This document shows positions 1 to 7,869 of a stretch of DNA of 10,699 nucleotides, piece after piece; the stretch's first letter is position 1, and every line of letters begins with the position of its first letter. The notes below the pieces were generated by a model. It was not told the DNA's origin. It saw only the letters and a program-made list of their open reading frames with translations, and did no database searches. Source of the stretch: an uncultured Porphyromonadaceae bacterium (GTDB lineage: Bacteria > Bacteroidota > Bacteroidia > Bacteroidales > Muribaculaceae); assembly GCA_900551515.1 (NCBI GenBank), contig URWH01000052.1:1-10699 (forward strand). Direction: 5' to 3'. The translations under genes and the position numbers were made by a program.

Positions 1-344
1 TCCGCGACATCGAGCTGATGATCCTGCAAGCTGCGCGCGTGCGTTTTTCACACACCGAATACATCGCCTGCCCTTCGTGCGGGCGCACGCTCTACGACAT
101 CGAGAAGGCCCTCGCCGACATCAAGGCCCGCACGTCGCACCTGAAAAACCTCCGCATCGGCGTGATGGGCTGCATCGTCAACGGTCCCGGCGAGATGGCC
201 GACGCCGACTACGGCTACGTGGGCGCCGGCGTGGGCCGCATCTCGCTCTACCGCGGCAAGGAGTGCGTCGAGAAAAACATCCCCGCCGCCGAGGCTGTGG
301 ATCATCTTGTGCAACTGATTAAAGCCGACGGACGTTGGGAGTAG
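1..344 (+). CDS. ispG: IspG (4-hydroxy-3-methylbut-2-enyl-diphosphate synthase), C-terminal part
   Basis: This is the 3' end of the gene; the reading frame is open from base 3 and the start lies upstream of the window. IspG is the cytoplasmic iron-sulfur enzyme that reductively opens the cyclic MEcPP ring to give HMBPP, the next-to-last step of the MEP isoprenoid pathway. The cluster-binding end is visible: a CPSCGRT motif with cysteine codons at 69-71 and 78-80, then [10 protein letters not shown] with the third cysteine at 171-173 and the conserved glutamate at 192-194. These match the three Cys plus one Glu that hold the 4Fe-4S cluster in the family. The ADADYGYVG stretch that follows is also typical. 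The stop overlaps the start of ribD by ten bases, so the two are probably co-transcribed. The rest of the protein, including any Bacteroidota-type insert domain, cannot be seen. Confidence 0.96.
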   Translation, partial: RDIELMILQAARVRFSHTEYIACPSCGRTLYDIEKALADIKARTSHLKNLRIGVMGCIVNGPGEMADADYGYVGAGVGRISLYRGKECVEKNIPAAEAVDHLVQLIKADGRWE

Positions 345-1384
345 ACGAGCTATACATGCGCCGCGCCCTTCAGCTGGCAGCCAACGGACGCGGCTTCACA
401 TCGCCCAACCCGATGGTGGGCGCCGTCATCACCGGCCCCGACGGCAGCATCATAGGCGAAGGCTGGCACCGCCGCTGCGGCGGTCCTCATGCCGAAGTCA
501 ACGCCGTGCGCTCTGTCGCCGACAAAGAGCTCCTCAGCCGCTCCACCATCTACGTAACCCTCGAGCCCTGCTCGCATTACGGCAAGACGCCGCCCTGCGC
601 CGACATGCTCGTGGAGAACCATCTGCGCCGCGTAGTGATAGGCTGCACCGACCCTAACGAGAAGGTGTCCGGACGCGGCATCCGCCGCCTGCGCGACGCC
701 GGAATCGACGTGACCGTAGGCGTGCTCGAAGAGGAATGCCGCGACCTCAACCGCATCTTCATGACGGCCCACACCCAGCGCCGCCCCTACGTGATGCTCA
801 AATGGGCCTGCTCCAGCGACTTTTACCTCGACTGCGAACGGCAGCCCGGCTCCCCGGCTCCCAGATTCTCCACAGCGCGCTCGCTGCAGACCATGCACCG
901 CCTGCGCGCCGGCTTCGACGCCATCATGGCCGGAAGCTCCACGGTGATCAACGACGACCCGCGCCTCGACCTGCGTCTCTATCCCGGCCGCGCGCCCCGC
1001 AAGGTGATCGTCGACCGACGCCACCGTCTCGGCGCCGACCGCCGAGTGTTCAGCGGCGAAGCGCCCCTCTATTTCAGTCCGGAGCCGCCGGCCGATGCCA
1101 ACTGCGAATGGATAGCCTGCGGTGCCGACACCGGCATCGCCGACATCCTCAGCGAGCTTTTCAGCCGCGGCATCACCTCGGTGCTGGTCGAAGGAGGCCC
1201 CACCCTCCTGCGCAGCTTCATCGCCTGCGGCATCTGGGACGAAGCCCGCATAGAGCTGTCGCCCATAGCCCTCGGCAGCCGCGGACGCCACCGCATGGAG
1301 CTCCCGCAGGGCATCACCACGGCGACCCGCGAGGATCAAAACATGATAATCAATGTTAAAAACGACGGCCCGGGCGCAAAATGA
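335..1384 (+). CDS. ribD: RibD, bifunctional riboflavin biosynthesis deaminase/reductase
   Basis: A cytoplasmic enzyme of 349 residues, normal for the family, performing the deamination and the NADPH-dependent ribose reduction early in riboflavin synthesis. The N-terminal cytidine-deaminase-like domain (about 1-145) has NPMVGAV at 25-31, the catalytic HAE at 52-54, and [11 protein letters not shown] at 78-88. His52, Cys79 and Cys88 are the expected zinc ligands and Glu54 the proton shuttle. The reductase domain (about 152-345) has a '[20 protein letters not shown]' stretch near 190 and a VEGG motif before the C-terminus. The usual SLDG motif of the reductase reads SSDFYLD here. The start is a choice: TTG at 335 gives [12 protein letters not shown], which keeps the conserved helix, whereas the first ATG at 356 would cut it. 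I prefer TTG 335, which overlaps the ispG end. Confidence 0.95.
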   Translation: MGVDELYMRRALQLAANGRGFTSPNPMVGAVITGPDGSIIGEGWHRRCGGPHAEVNAVRSVADKELLSRSTIYVTLEPCSHYGKTPPCADMLVENHLRRVVIGCTDPNEKVSGRGIRRLRDAGIDVTVGVLEEECRDLNRIFMTAHTQRRPYVMLKWACSSDFYLDCERQPGSPAPRFSTARSLQTMHRLRAGFDAIMAGSSTVINDDPRLDLRLYPGRAPRKVIVDRRHRLGADRRVFSGEAPLYFSPEPPADANCEWIACGADTGIADILSELFSRGITSVLVEGGPTLLRSFIACGIWDEARIELSPIALGSRGRHRMELPQGITTATREDQNMIINVKNDGPGAK

Positions 1385-1411
1385 CGCCGCAACGCTCCGC
1401 CACATCACGCT

Positions 1412-1459
1412 ATCTGCCAACGGTATAACGATTTTTAATCGACCAACCGGCTGGCAGAT
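1412..1459 (+). terminator. Interrupted long hairpin after ribD, candidate terminator or protein-binding site
   Basis: An exact 8-base inverted repeat (ATCTGCCA at 1412-1419, TGGCAGAT at 1452-1459) encloses a second pairing (CGGT 1421-1424 with ACCG 1446-1449) and an inner hairpin CGATT-TTT-AATCG at 1429-1441. A short T-rich stretch (TATTTT) follows a few bases later. The position, 28 bases after the ribD stop and upstream of the next promoter, suits transcription termination of ispG-ribD. The T-tract is weak, so an operator or an RNA structure is also possible. Confidence 0.4.
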
Positions 1460-1505
1460 TCGTGTATTTTAACTATCCGACTACGTCAGTTAATGAAAAA
1501 CTTGT

Positions 1506-1513
1506 TAACTTTG
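1506..1513 (+). promoter_or_regulatory. Bacteroidota -7 promoter element before the lipoprotein gene
   Basis: TAACTTTG matches the Bacteroidota -7 consensus TAnnTTTG. I do not see a clean TTG at the -33 position, so the call rests on the -7 box. Transcription would start near 1519-1520, leaving a leader of only about 15 bases before the ATG at 1535. This would be the first promoter of the lipoprotein, barrel, uppS, bamA run. Confidence 0.55.
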
Positions 1514-1534
1514 CAAGTTGAAAAATAATGCTTT

Positions 1535-2974
1535 ATGAACAGAAGATTCCCCATATACGCCATTATCGCATGCGCCGCCTCCCTTTTTGCGGCCGGATGC
1601 AATGACGATGACGACACGCTCGACGTACAGATTCCCGATGCCTCGCAGAGCGCCGTGATGGTCAACTCATTCAATCTTCAGGCCAACGATTCGGTGCTCT
1701 CCTCGCTCGACTCCGTGTTCTTCTCCATCGATCTCGACCACGCCGTGATCTTCAACGCCGACTCGCTGCCCGTAGGCACCCGCGTCGACCATCTCTGCGT
1801 CAATATCGGCCTGCCTTCGGTGAAGACAGCCGAGATCACCATGCCAAACGACAAAGGAATCGACACGGTGGTCAACTACCTCACCAGCCCCAACGACTCG
1901 ATCAATTTCAGCAAAGGCTCCGTGCGTCTGCGTCTCGAATCGCTCAACGGCGAATATGAGCGCAGCTACACCATCTACGTCAACGTCCACAAGATGAACC
2001 CCGACTCGATGGCCTGGGGCGCTTTCACACCCTCAGGACTGCCCACATCGCTCAGCGGCATCACCGCTCAGCACACCGTTGAATATCAAGGCAAAACGCT
2101 CTGCTTCACGCAGTCGGGCTCCGGCTTCTGCCGCGCCACCGGCACGGACGTCATCGCCGGCCGGTGGGTCAAGGAATCCGTGACGCTTCCCGCCGGCGCT
2201 CGTCTGGCCACACTGACGGCCGGCACATCGCACCTCTATATCTGCGACGATAACGACATGCTCTACTCCTCGTCCGACGCCGGCTCGACATGGACCGCCA
2301 CCGGCACATCCATGAGCCACATCTACGGCACCCTGGCCGACAAAGTGATCGGCGTGCGCCACGACGCTTCGGCCTACACCCACGTCACCTATCCCGCCAC
2401 GACAGAATCGGCTGTCGACCCGTCATGCCCCGTCAGCGGCACCAGCCCCGCTCTCGTCTACACCTCCGACTGGTCGGCCCAACCGATGATGATCGTTGCC
2501 GGAGGCGTCACGGCCGACGGCTCGCTCTGCGGTGCGACATGGGCCTACGACGGCTCACAGTGGGCCGACATCTCGCTGGCCCCTATGGCCGCCGCCGAAA
2601 GCCCCATCATCATACCCTACTACGCTTTCAAGACCTCCACATCGTGGGTTGTCACCAAAAGCTCGGTGCTCCTCGCTTTCGGAGGCATCAGCCAGGGCGG
2701 CAATACGCAGCGCACCGTCTACATCTCGCGCGACTTCGGCGTGCACTGGGAAAAAGCGCCGCAGCTCATGCAGATGCCCTCAAGCGCGTCCGTGGGCAAA
2801 GAGGCTCAGGCCGTGCTCATCGACCGCACCATCACCTCGCGCGCCATCAAGCCCATCACCGAATGGCAATGCCCTTATATATATGTGTTCGGCGGTTGTT
2901 CCGCCAACGGCACACTTGAAAACCGCATTTTGCGCGGCGTCATCAACCGTCTGACCTTTAAACCGCTCCAGTAA
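1535..2974 (+). CDS. Acidic-tail lipoprotein with Asp-box repeats, probably DUF6242 family
   Basis: A 479-residue exported lipoprotein of unknown function. The signal peptide ends in a lipobox LFAAGC with Cys22 as the lipidated residue. The next residues are N-D-D-D-D, the sort of acidic patch that sends Bacteroidota lipoproteins to the cell surface. Residues from about 40 to 150 form a beta-rich region with an IFNADSLPVGT motif that I associate with DUF6242; this family assignment is from memory and unverified. The remainder looks like a propeller: two Asp-box (BNR) motifs, SSDAGSTW at 246-253 and SRDFGVHW at 398-405, lie in otherwise beta-rich, Trp-containing sequence. Asp boxes occur in sialidases and other propellers but are structural, so they do not show glycosidase activity. 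It has its own promoter and is followed 43 bases later by the barrel gene, which suggests an envelope-assembly operon. Confidence 0.8.
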   Translation: MNRRFPIYAIIACAASLFAAGCNDDDDTLDVQIPDASQSAVMVNSFNLQANDSVLSSLDSVFFSIDLDHAVIFNADSLPVGTRVDHLCVNIGLPSVKTAEITMPNDKGIDTVVNYLTSPNDSINFSKGSVRLRLESLNGEYERSYTIYVNVHKMNPDSMAWGAFTPSGLPTSLSGITAQHTVEYQGKTLCFTQSGSGFCRATGTDVIAGRWVKESVTLPAGARLATLTAGTSHLYICDDNDMLYSSSDAGSTWTATGTSMSHIYGTLADKVIGVRHDASAYTHVTYPATTESAVDPSCPVSGTSPALVYTSDWSAQPMMIVAGGVTADGSLCGATWAYDGSQWADISLAPMAAAESPIIIPYYAFKTSTSWVVTKSSVLLAFGGISQGGNTQRTVYISRDFGVHWEKAPQLMQMPSSASVGKEAQAVLIDRTITSRAIKPITEWQCPYIYVFGGCSANGTLENRILRGVINRLTFKPLQ

Positions 2975-3017
2975 TCACCGGCACCCTTCAGCCGCCCCAT
3001 CCGTCCGTTACAGCCCA

Positions 3018-3716
3018 ATGACCTTACGCCTCAAATCAGTCATCCTCGTCGTGACAGTTCTCGCTGCCATGACGCCTGCTGCACGGGCCGAAGACTATGT
3101 CGACAGCTACAAGTTTGACTTCGGCGTGGGCTTAGGCACCTCTGGCTATCTCGGCGACGCCAACGAAAGCAACCTCTACAAGCATCCCGGATTTGCCGTC
3201 AACGCCGGCGTGCGCTATCTCTTCGACAACCGCTGGGCCGCCAAAGCCCAGCTCTCGACGGCCACCATCAGCGGCAACACGGCCGAGTTCGACAACGTAC
3301 TCCCCGGTGGCGCTCAATACGACTTCAAATCGACCGTCTACGACCTCTCCGTCAAAGGCGAAGCCAACTTCTTTGCCTACGGCATCGGCGAGACATACAA
3401 ACGCCTGCGCCGCTGGACGCCGTTCCTCTCCCTCGGCATCGGTCTCACCCTCGCCTCGCCCGAAGGCAACACCACGGCAGCCTTCAGCATCCCGATGGGC
3501 GTCGGCGTCAAATTCAAGATCAACCGACGCCTCAACCTCAACGCCGAATTCACGATGACAAAAGTGTTCGGCGACAAGATCGACGGCCGTGAGCTCACCG
3601 ACCTCTATCAGATCAAAAGCTCATTTCTCAAAAACACCGACTGGTATTCCGCCATCACCGTCGGCATAAGTTACGAATTCGGCGCCCGGTGCGCCACCTG
3701 TCACCGAATCGACTGA
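3018..3716 (+). CDS. Small outer-membrane beta-barrel protein, DUF6089-like
   Basis: A 232-residue exported protein. A signal peptide (Lys/Arg-containing start, hydrophobic core, ARA end at about residue 24) precedes alternating aromatic/small-residue strands such as FDFGVGLGTSGYLGDANE near 34-51. It ends in a short strand with ISYEFG close to the C-terminus, followed by a tail containing two cysteines (CATC). The GYLGD, PGFAVNAGVRY and TDWYSAITVG stretches resemble the DUF6089 family of Bacteroidales, which commonly lies next to uppS and bamA. The number of strands cannot be settled by eye; a length near 210 mature residues suits an 8-strand barrel. Function is unknown. As a likely client or partner of the BamA encoded downstream, it fits the operon. 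No promoter is seen in the 43-base gap before it. Confidence 0.8.
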   Translation: MTLRLKSVILVVTVLAAMTPAARAEDYVDSYKFDFGVGLGTSGYLGDANESNLYKHPGFAVNAGVRYLFDNRWAAKAQLSTATISGNTAEFDNVLPGGAQYDFKSTVYDLSVKGEANFFAYGIGETYKRLRRWTPFLSLGIGLTLASPEGNTTAAFSIPMGVGVKFKINRRLNLNAEFTMTKVFGDKIDGRELTDLYQIKSSFLKNTDWYSAITVGISYEFGARCATCHRID

Positions 3717-3777
3717 CCCTCCAATCATTAACGCCAATCACCCCACACCGAAGATAATAAAACCCAACCGCCAATCA

Positions 3778-4536
3778 ATGGACCAGCTAATCCCACAAAT
3801 CGACATGCAACGCCTCCCGCGCCACATTGCCATCATCATGGACGGCAACGGACGATGGGCCCGCAGCCGCGGCGAAAACCGCTCGCAGGGCCACATTGCC
3901 GGCGTCGAATCGGTCAGAGCCGTCATCAAGGCCGCCGCAAAGCTGGGCATCGGCTATCTCACGCTCTACACCTTCTCGACCGAAAACTGGAACCGGCCGG
4001 CTGAAGAAGTCGACATGCTCCTCTCGCTCATAGTCAGCGAGCTCGCAAAAGAGACACCCGAGCTGCTGGCCAACAACGTGCGCCTATCCATGATCGGCGA
4101 CCTCGGACGCCTCAGCCCGCAGGCTCGTCAGAGCATGCTCGAAAGCATGGATGCCACCGCCGCTTGCACCGGCCTCAACCTCATCCTCGCCCTTAGCTAC
4201 TCCTCGCGCTGGGAAATCACCGACACCATACGCCGCATGGCCGCGCAGGTGGCCGACGGCACCCTCGCCATCAGCGACATCGACGAGCAGTGCGTCACAG
4301 ACCATCTCGCCACCGCCGGCATCCCCGACCCCGACCTGCTCATACGCACCGGTGGCGACAAACGTCTGAGCAACTTCCTCCTATGGCAGATTGCCTATGC
4401 CGAACTTTACTTCACCGACATCTTCTGGCCCGACTTCAACGGCCGGTCGCTCTGCGAAGCCATCATACAATATCAGAAACGCGAGCGCCGCTTCGGCCTC
4501 ACGTCCGATCAAATCAAGAATACAAAGTGCTTATAG
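3778..4536 (+). CDS. uppS: Isoprenyl transferase (undecaprenyl diphosphate synthase)
   Basis: A 252-residue cis-prenyltransferase that adds isopentenyl units to farnesyl diphosphate to make the C55 carrier lipid for peptidoglycan and surface-polysaccharide assembly, working at the inner face of the cytoplasmic membrane. The family signature HIAIIMDGNGRWA is at 16-28, with Asp22 the Mg2+/diphosphate-binding residue and Arg26 next to it; His39 and FSTENWNRP at 65-73 follow. The C-terminal pocket has Arg190, Arg196, Ser198 and Glu209, corresponding to Arg194, Arg200, Ser202 and Glu213 of the E. coli enzyme. The usual RTSGE reads RTGGD here (190-194), a mild change. Start ATG 3778 gives the full N-terminal helix; ATG 3805 is a possible internal alternative. 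The stop is six bases before bamA, so the two are closely coupled. Confidence 0.97.
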   Translation: MDQLIPQIDMQRLPRHIAIIMDGNGRWARSRGENRSQGHIAGVESVRAVIKAAAKLGIGYLTLYTFSTENWNRPAEEVDMLLSLIVSELAKETPELLANNVRLSMIGDLGRLSPQARQSMLESMDATAACTGLNLILALSYSSRWEITDTIRRMAAQVADGTLAISDIDEQCVTDHLATAGIPDPDLLIRTGGDKRLSNFLLWQIAYAELYFTDIFWPDFNGRSLCEAIIQYQKRERRFGLTSDQIKNTKCL

Positions 4537-4542
4537 AATATT

Positions 4543-7164
4543 ATGCGTAAAAAGTTGCTGCTACTCATATCCGGTCTGCTGATGGCCTCCTCCATGGCTG
4601 TCAGCGCCCAGGCTCCGGCCGACACCGTCTTCACTCCCAACGTGATCTTCACCGGCATCCCGCGCACCTATCAGATTGCCGACATCAAAGTGGAAGGCGC
4701 CGACAACTACGACGAATTCATCATCATCGGCTACTCCGGCCTCAAGAAAGGCGAATGGGTCGAGATACCCGGCGCCGAGCTGACGGCAGCCGCCAAACGC
4801 CTCTGGCGACAGACGCTCTTCAGCAACGTGCAGATCCTCGTCGACAAGACTTCCGGCGACCAGGCATGGATCACCCTCAAGCTCCGCGAGCAGCCCCGCA
4901 TATCCGAAGTCAACTACTACGGCGTGAAGAAAGGCGAGCGCGACGACCTACAGGAGCGCCTCCAGTTTCACAAAGGCAACCAGATTACGCAAAACATCAT
5001 CAACCGCGCCGAGGCTATCATCCGCAAATACTTCGCCGACAAGGGTTTCGGCAATGCCAAAGTGAAAATCACCCTCCGCGAGGACCTCTCGGCCAAAAAC
5101 GAGATGATCGTCGACATCAACGTCGACAAGAACTCGAAAGTCAAGGTGCACAAAATCTACATCGACGGCAACGAAGTGATGAGCGACAACGCCATCCAGC
5201 GCGCCATGAAAAAGACCAACGAGAAAGGCAAGCTCATCAACCTCTTCAAGCAGAAAAAATTCGTTGAAAGCGACTACCGCGACGACCTCCGCCGCATCAT
5301 CGAGAAATACAACGAAAAAGGCTACCGCGACGCCAAAATCCTGGCCGACAGCGTTGTGCCCTACGACGACAACACCGTCGACGTCTACATCACCCTCGAA
5401 GAAGGCAAGAAATACTACATCAACGACATCTCCTGGGTGGGCAACACCGTGTTCCCCACCGAGCTCCTCAACGACATCCTCGACATCAAGCCGGGCGACG
5501 TCTACAACCAGAAGCTTCTCTCCAAACGCACCACTGAGGACGACGACGCCGTGGCCAACCTCTACATGAACCGCGGCTACCTCTTCTACAACCTCATGCC
5601 CATCGAACGCAACGTCAACGGCGACTCCATCGACCTGGAGATGCGCATGATCGAAGGCCCCCAGGCACGCATCAACAACGTGGTGATCAACGGCAACGAC
5701 CGCCTCTATGAAAAGGTGATCCGCCGCGAGCTCCGCGTAAAGCCCGGCGAGCTCTTCAGCAAGGACGACCTCATGCGCTCGGCACGAGAAATCGCCCAGA
5801 CAGGCCACTTCGACCCCGAAAACATGGACATCCGCCCCGAGCCTAACGAAGAAAACGGCACCGTCGACATCATCTTCAACCTCACCTCCAAAGCCAACGA
5901 CCAGATAGAATTCTCGCTCGGATGGGGACAGACCGGCGTCATCGGCAAACTCGCCCTCAAGTTCACCAACTTCTCCATCAAAAACCTCTTCCATCCCAGC
6001 TCCTACAAAGGCCTCATCCCGCAGGGCGAAGGTCAGACGTTCACCATTTCGGCTCAGACCAACGCTCGCTACTATCAGAGCTACGCCATCTCGTTCCTCG
6101 ACCCGTGGTTCGGCGGCAAGCGACCCAACTCACTCTCCGTTTCGGCCTACTACAGCCGTCAGACAGGCGTCAACTCGTCATACTACAACAGCACATGGTC
6201 CAACCCCTGGCTCTACAACAACTACGGCTACGGTTACAACTACGGCTACGGCTCTGACTACTATCAGAACTCCATCAACAACGCCTACGACCCCAACAAA
6301 GTGCTCCAGATGGTGGGCGTAACCGTCGGCTTCGGCAAACGCCTCAGCTGGCCCGACGACTACTTCACCTTCCAGACCGACCTCTCCTACAACTGGTATT
6401 ACCTCAAAAACTGGGAATACCTCTATTATATGAACAACGGCACCTCCAACTCGCTCGTGCTCGGCCTCACCCTCGCCCGCAACTCGATCGACAACCCCCT
6501 CTACACACGCCGCGGTTCGCAATTCTCCCTCAGCCTCCAGCTCACTCCCCCCGCCTCGCTCTTCGGCAAGAAAAACTGGCAGAAACTCTACGAGGAAAAC
6601 ACCACCGAGTCGAAAAAACAACTCTATAACTGGATTGAATACTGGAAGCTGAAATTCAAATCACGCACCTACACCCCCCTGACCGACCCCAACAACCAGT
6701 ACACGCTCGTGCTTATGACACGCGCCGACTTCGGCCTCCTCGGCAGCTACAACAAATGGCTCAAATCGCCGTTCGAAACATTCTACGTAGGCGGCGACGG
6801 CATGTCGGGCTCCTACACCTACGCCACCGAGACTATCGGCCTGCGAGGCTACGACAACGGCGCCCTCACACCGTGGGGCCGCGAAGGCTACGCCTACGCT
6901 CGCCTCGGCATGGAGCTCCACTTCCCGTTCCTCCTCCAGACCTCAACCACCATCTACGGCCTGGCATTCGTCGAAGGCGGCAACGCATGGACAAAAGTGG
7001 GCGACTTCAACCCGTTCAACCTCAAGCGCTCGGCCGGCGTCGGTCTCCGCATCTTCCTCCCGATGGTGGGCATGATGGGTATCGACTGGGCCTACGGCTT
7101 CGACAAAGTGTTCGGTCAGCGCGGCGGCAGCCACTTCCACTTCATCCTCGGCCAGGAATTCTAA
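4543..7164 (+). CDS. bamA: BamA, outer-membrane protein assembly factor
   Basis: An 873-residue Omp85-family protein, the central subunit of the machine that folds beta-barrels into the outer membrane. A signal peptide ends at VSA|Q (residues 20-23). Five POTRA-like domains can be outlined: about 43-115, 117-195, 200-290 (starting KVHKIYIDGNEV), 291-370 (YINDISWVGNTVF) and 375-450 (RINNVVINGND). The barrel runs from about 457 (IEFSLGWGQTG) to the end. LRGYDNG near 767 is the conserved loop-6 RGF/Y motif, and the protein ends in Phe (FILGQEF), the barrel C-terminal signal. It is somewhat longer than the roughly 810 residues of E. coli BamA; part of the extra is a Tyr/Gly-rich loop at 557-574. 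It sits six bases after uppS and before a chaperone gene that serves the same pathway. Confidence 0.97.
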   Translation: MRKKLLLLISGLLMASSMAVSAQAPADTVFTPNVIFTGIPRTYQIADIKVEGADNYDEFIIIGYSGLKKGEWVEIPGAELTAAAKRLWRQTLFSNVQILVDKTSGDQAWITLKLREQPRISEVNYYGVKKGERDDLQERLQFHKGNQITQNIINRAEAIIRKYFADKGFGNAKVKITLREDLSAKNEMIVDINVDKNSKVKVHKIYIDGNEVMSDNAIQRAMKKTNEKGKLINLFKQKKFVESDYRDDLRRIIEKYNEKGYRDAKILADSVVPYDDNTVDVYITLEEGKKYYINDISWVGNTVFPTELLNDILDIKPGDVYNQKLLSKRTTEDDDAVANLYMNRGYLFYNLMPIERNVNGDSIDLEMRMIEGPQARINNVVINGNDRLYEKVIRRELRVKPGELFSKDDLMRSAREIAQTGHFDPENMDIRPEPNEENGTVDIIFNLTSKANDQIEFSLGWGQTGVIGKLALKFTNFSIKNLFHPSSYKGLIPQGEGQTFTISAQTNARYYQSYAISFLDPWFGGKRPNSLSVSAYYSRQTGVNSSYYNSTWSNPWLYNNYGYGYNYGYGSDYYQNSINNAYDPNKVLQMVGVTVGFGKRLSWPDDYFTFQTDLSYNWYYLKNWEYLYYMNNGTSNSLVLGLTLARNSIDNPLYTRRGSQFSLSLQLTPPASLFGKKNWQKLYEENTTESKKQLYNWIEYWKLKFKSRTYTPLTDPNNQYTLVLMTRADFGLLGSYNKWLKSPFETFYVGGDGMSGSYTYATETIGLRGYDNGALTPWGREGYAYARLGMELHFPFLLQTSTTIYGLAFVEGGNAWTKVGDFNPFNLKRSAGVGLRIFLPMVGMMGIDWAYGFDKVFGQRGGSHFHFILGQEF
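6220..6255 (+). repeat. Short tandem repeat inside bamA coding a Tyr-Gly-rich loop
   Basis: Two adjacent 18-base units begin with the identical 14 bases AACTACGGCTACGG (6220-6233 and 6238-6251) and code for N-Y-G-Y-G-Y then N-Y-G-Y-G-S. They lie in the first third of the barrel, between strand-like segments, so an extracellular loop is the likely location. In-frame unit gain or loss would change loop length without breaking the gene. Confidence 0.75.
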
Positions 7165-7266
7165 TCTCCCAATGCCCCCGGCCGATAACATTATTTAAGT
7201 CATCAACGCATAAACTTTCAACATTAATAATTGTCTTATCCAATAAACGACAATACACACTCAGCC

Positions 7267-7782
7267 ATGAACTTCAAGAAAACAATTCTAATCGCATTTG
7301 CCGTGATCGCATGCTCTTTCGCAGCAAGCGCACAGAAATTCGCACTCGTCGACATGGAATACATCCTCGGCAAAATGGCATCCTACGAAGTGGCCAACAA
7401 CCAGCTCGAACAGCTCTCACAGCGCTGGCAGAAAGAGGTTGAAAACGTTTCGCGCGAAGCCGAAACAATGTACAACAACTACAAATCGCAGATGCCCTTC
7501 CTCACCGACGAACAGAAAAAGAAAGCCGAAGAAGAGATCGTAGCCAAAGAAAAAGAAGCCGCCGAGCTCCGCAACAAATACTTCGGCCCCGAAGGCGAAC
7601 TCTACAAAAAACGCCAGTCGCTCATGCAGCCCATCCAGGAAGAAGTCTACAACGCCATCAAAAAAGTGAGCGAAGAGCGAGGATACATGTGCATCTTCGA
7701 CCGCGCATCGTCGGCCGACATCATTTTTGCCTCACCGCGCATCGACGTCAGCAACGAAGTGCTCTCCAAATTGGGTTATTAA
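7267..7782 (+). CDS. OmpH/Skp-family periplasmic chaperone, copy 1
   Basis: A 171-residue protein with a signal peptide ending at SA|Q (residues 21-23), then the QKFALVDMEYIL stretch that opens Skp/OmpH proteins. A long Lys/Glu/Gln-rich coiled coil follows (about 40-130), then a C-terminal strand region with CIFDRASSADIIFASP. Skp proteins are trimers whose coiled-coil arms hold unfolded outer-membrane proteins on their way to BamA. ATG 7267 is chosen because the signal peptide starts there; the frame extends upstream to a TTG at 7231, but that would add an unlikely polar leader. The gene follows bamA by 102 bases with no terminator or convincing promoter seen, so read-through from bamA is likely. 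It is the most divergent of the three copies here. Confidence 0.93.
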   Translation: MNFKKTILIAFAVIACSFAASAQKFALVDMEYILGKMASYEVANNQLEQLSQRWQKEVENVSREAETMYNNYKSQMPFLTDEQKKKAEEEIVAKEKEAAELRNKYFGPEGELYKKRQSLMQPIQEEVYNAIKKVSEERGYMCIFDRASSADIIFASPRIDVSNEVLSKLGY

Positions 7783-7802
7783 AAATTAAAGCATTATCTT
7801 TG
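7771..7802 (+). promoter_or_regulatory. Promoter of ompH copy 2
   Basis: TTG at 7771-7773, 21 bases, then TATCTTTG at 7795-7802 matches the Bacteroidota -33/-7 arrangement. Transcription would start near 7809, giving a leader of about 60 bases that is A/T-rich just before the ATG at 7870. The -33 box lies inside the last codons of ompH copy 1. Confidence 0.75.
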
Positions 7803-7869
7803 CACCCGGCCACAACCGTGCGCCGCAATCCATTCAGTAAATAAATAACAATAATACATTACTACCGAC

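Noticed and set aside
350..1420. A 356-codon open frame on the minus strand opposite ribD
   Set aside because: It is a shadow caused by GC-rich codon use. The translation is low-complexity Ala/Val/Gly/His sequence with no motifs, and the plus strand clearly encodes RibD.
1535..2974. Sialidase enzyme call for the Asp-box lipoprotein
   Set aside because: Asp boxes are structural and appear in many propellers; I could not see the catalytic Arg triad or the Tyr/Glu pair.
4948..5994. A 348-codon open frame on the minus strand opposite bamA
   Set aside because: The translation is dominated by Val, Asp, Ala and Phe, as expected from the complement of Asp/Asn/Lys-rich POTRA codons. There is no credible start context or domain.
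7230..7254. A 6-base inverted repeat (ATTGTC/GACAAT) upstream of ompH copy 1
   Set aside because: The arms are short and AT-rich with a 13-base gap and no T-tract, so chance occurrence is likely.
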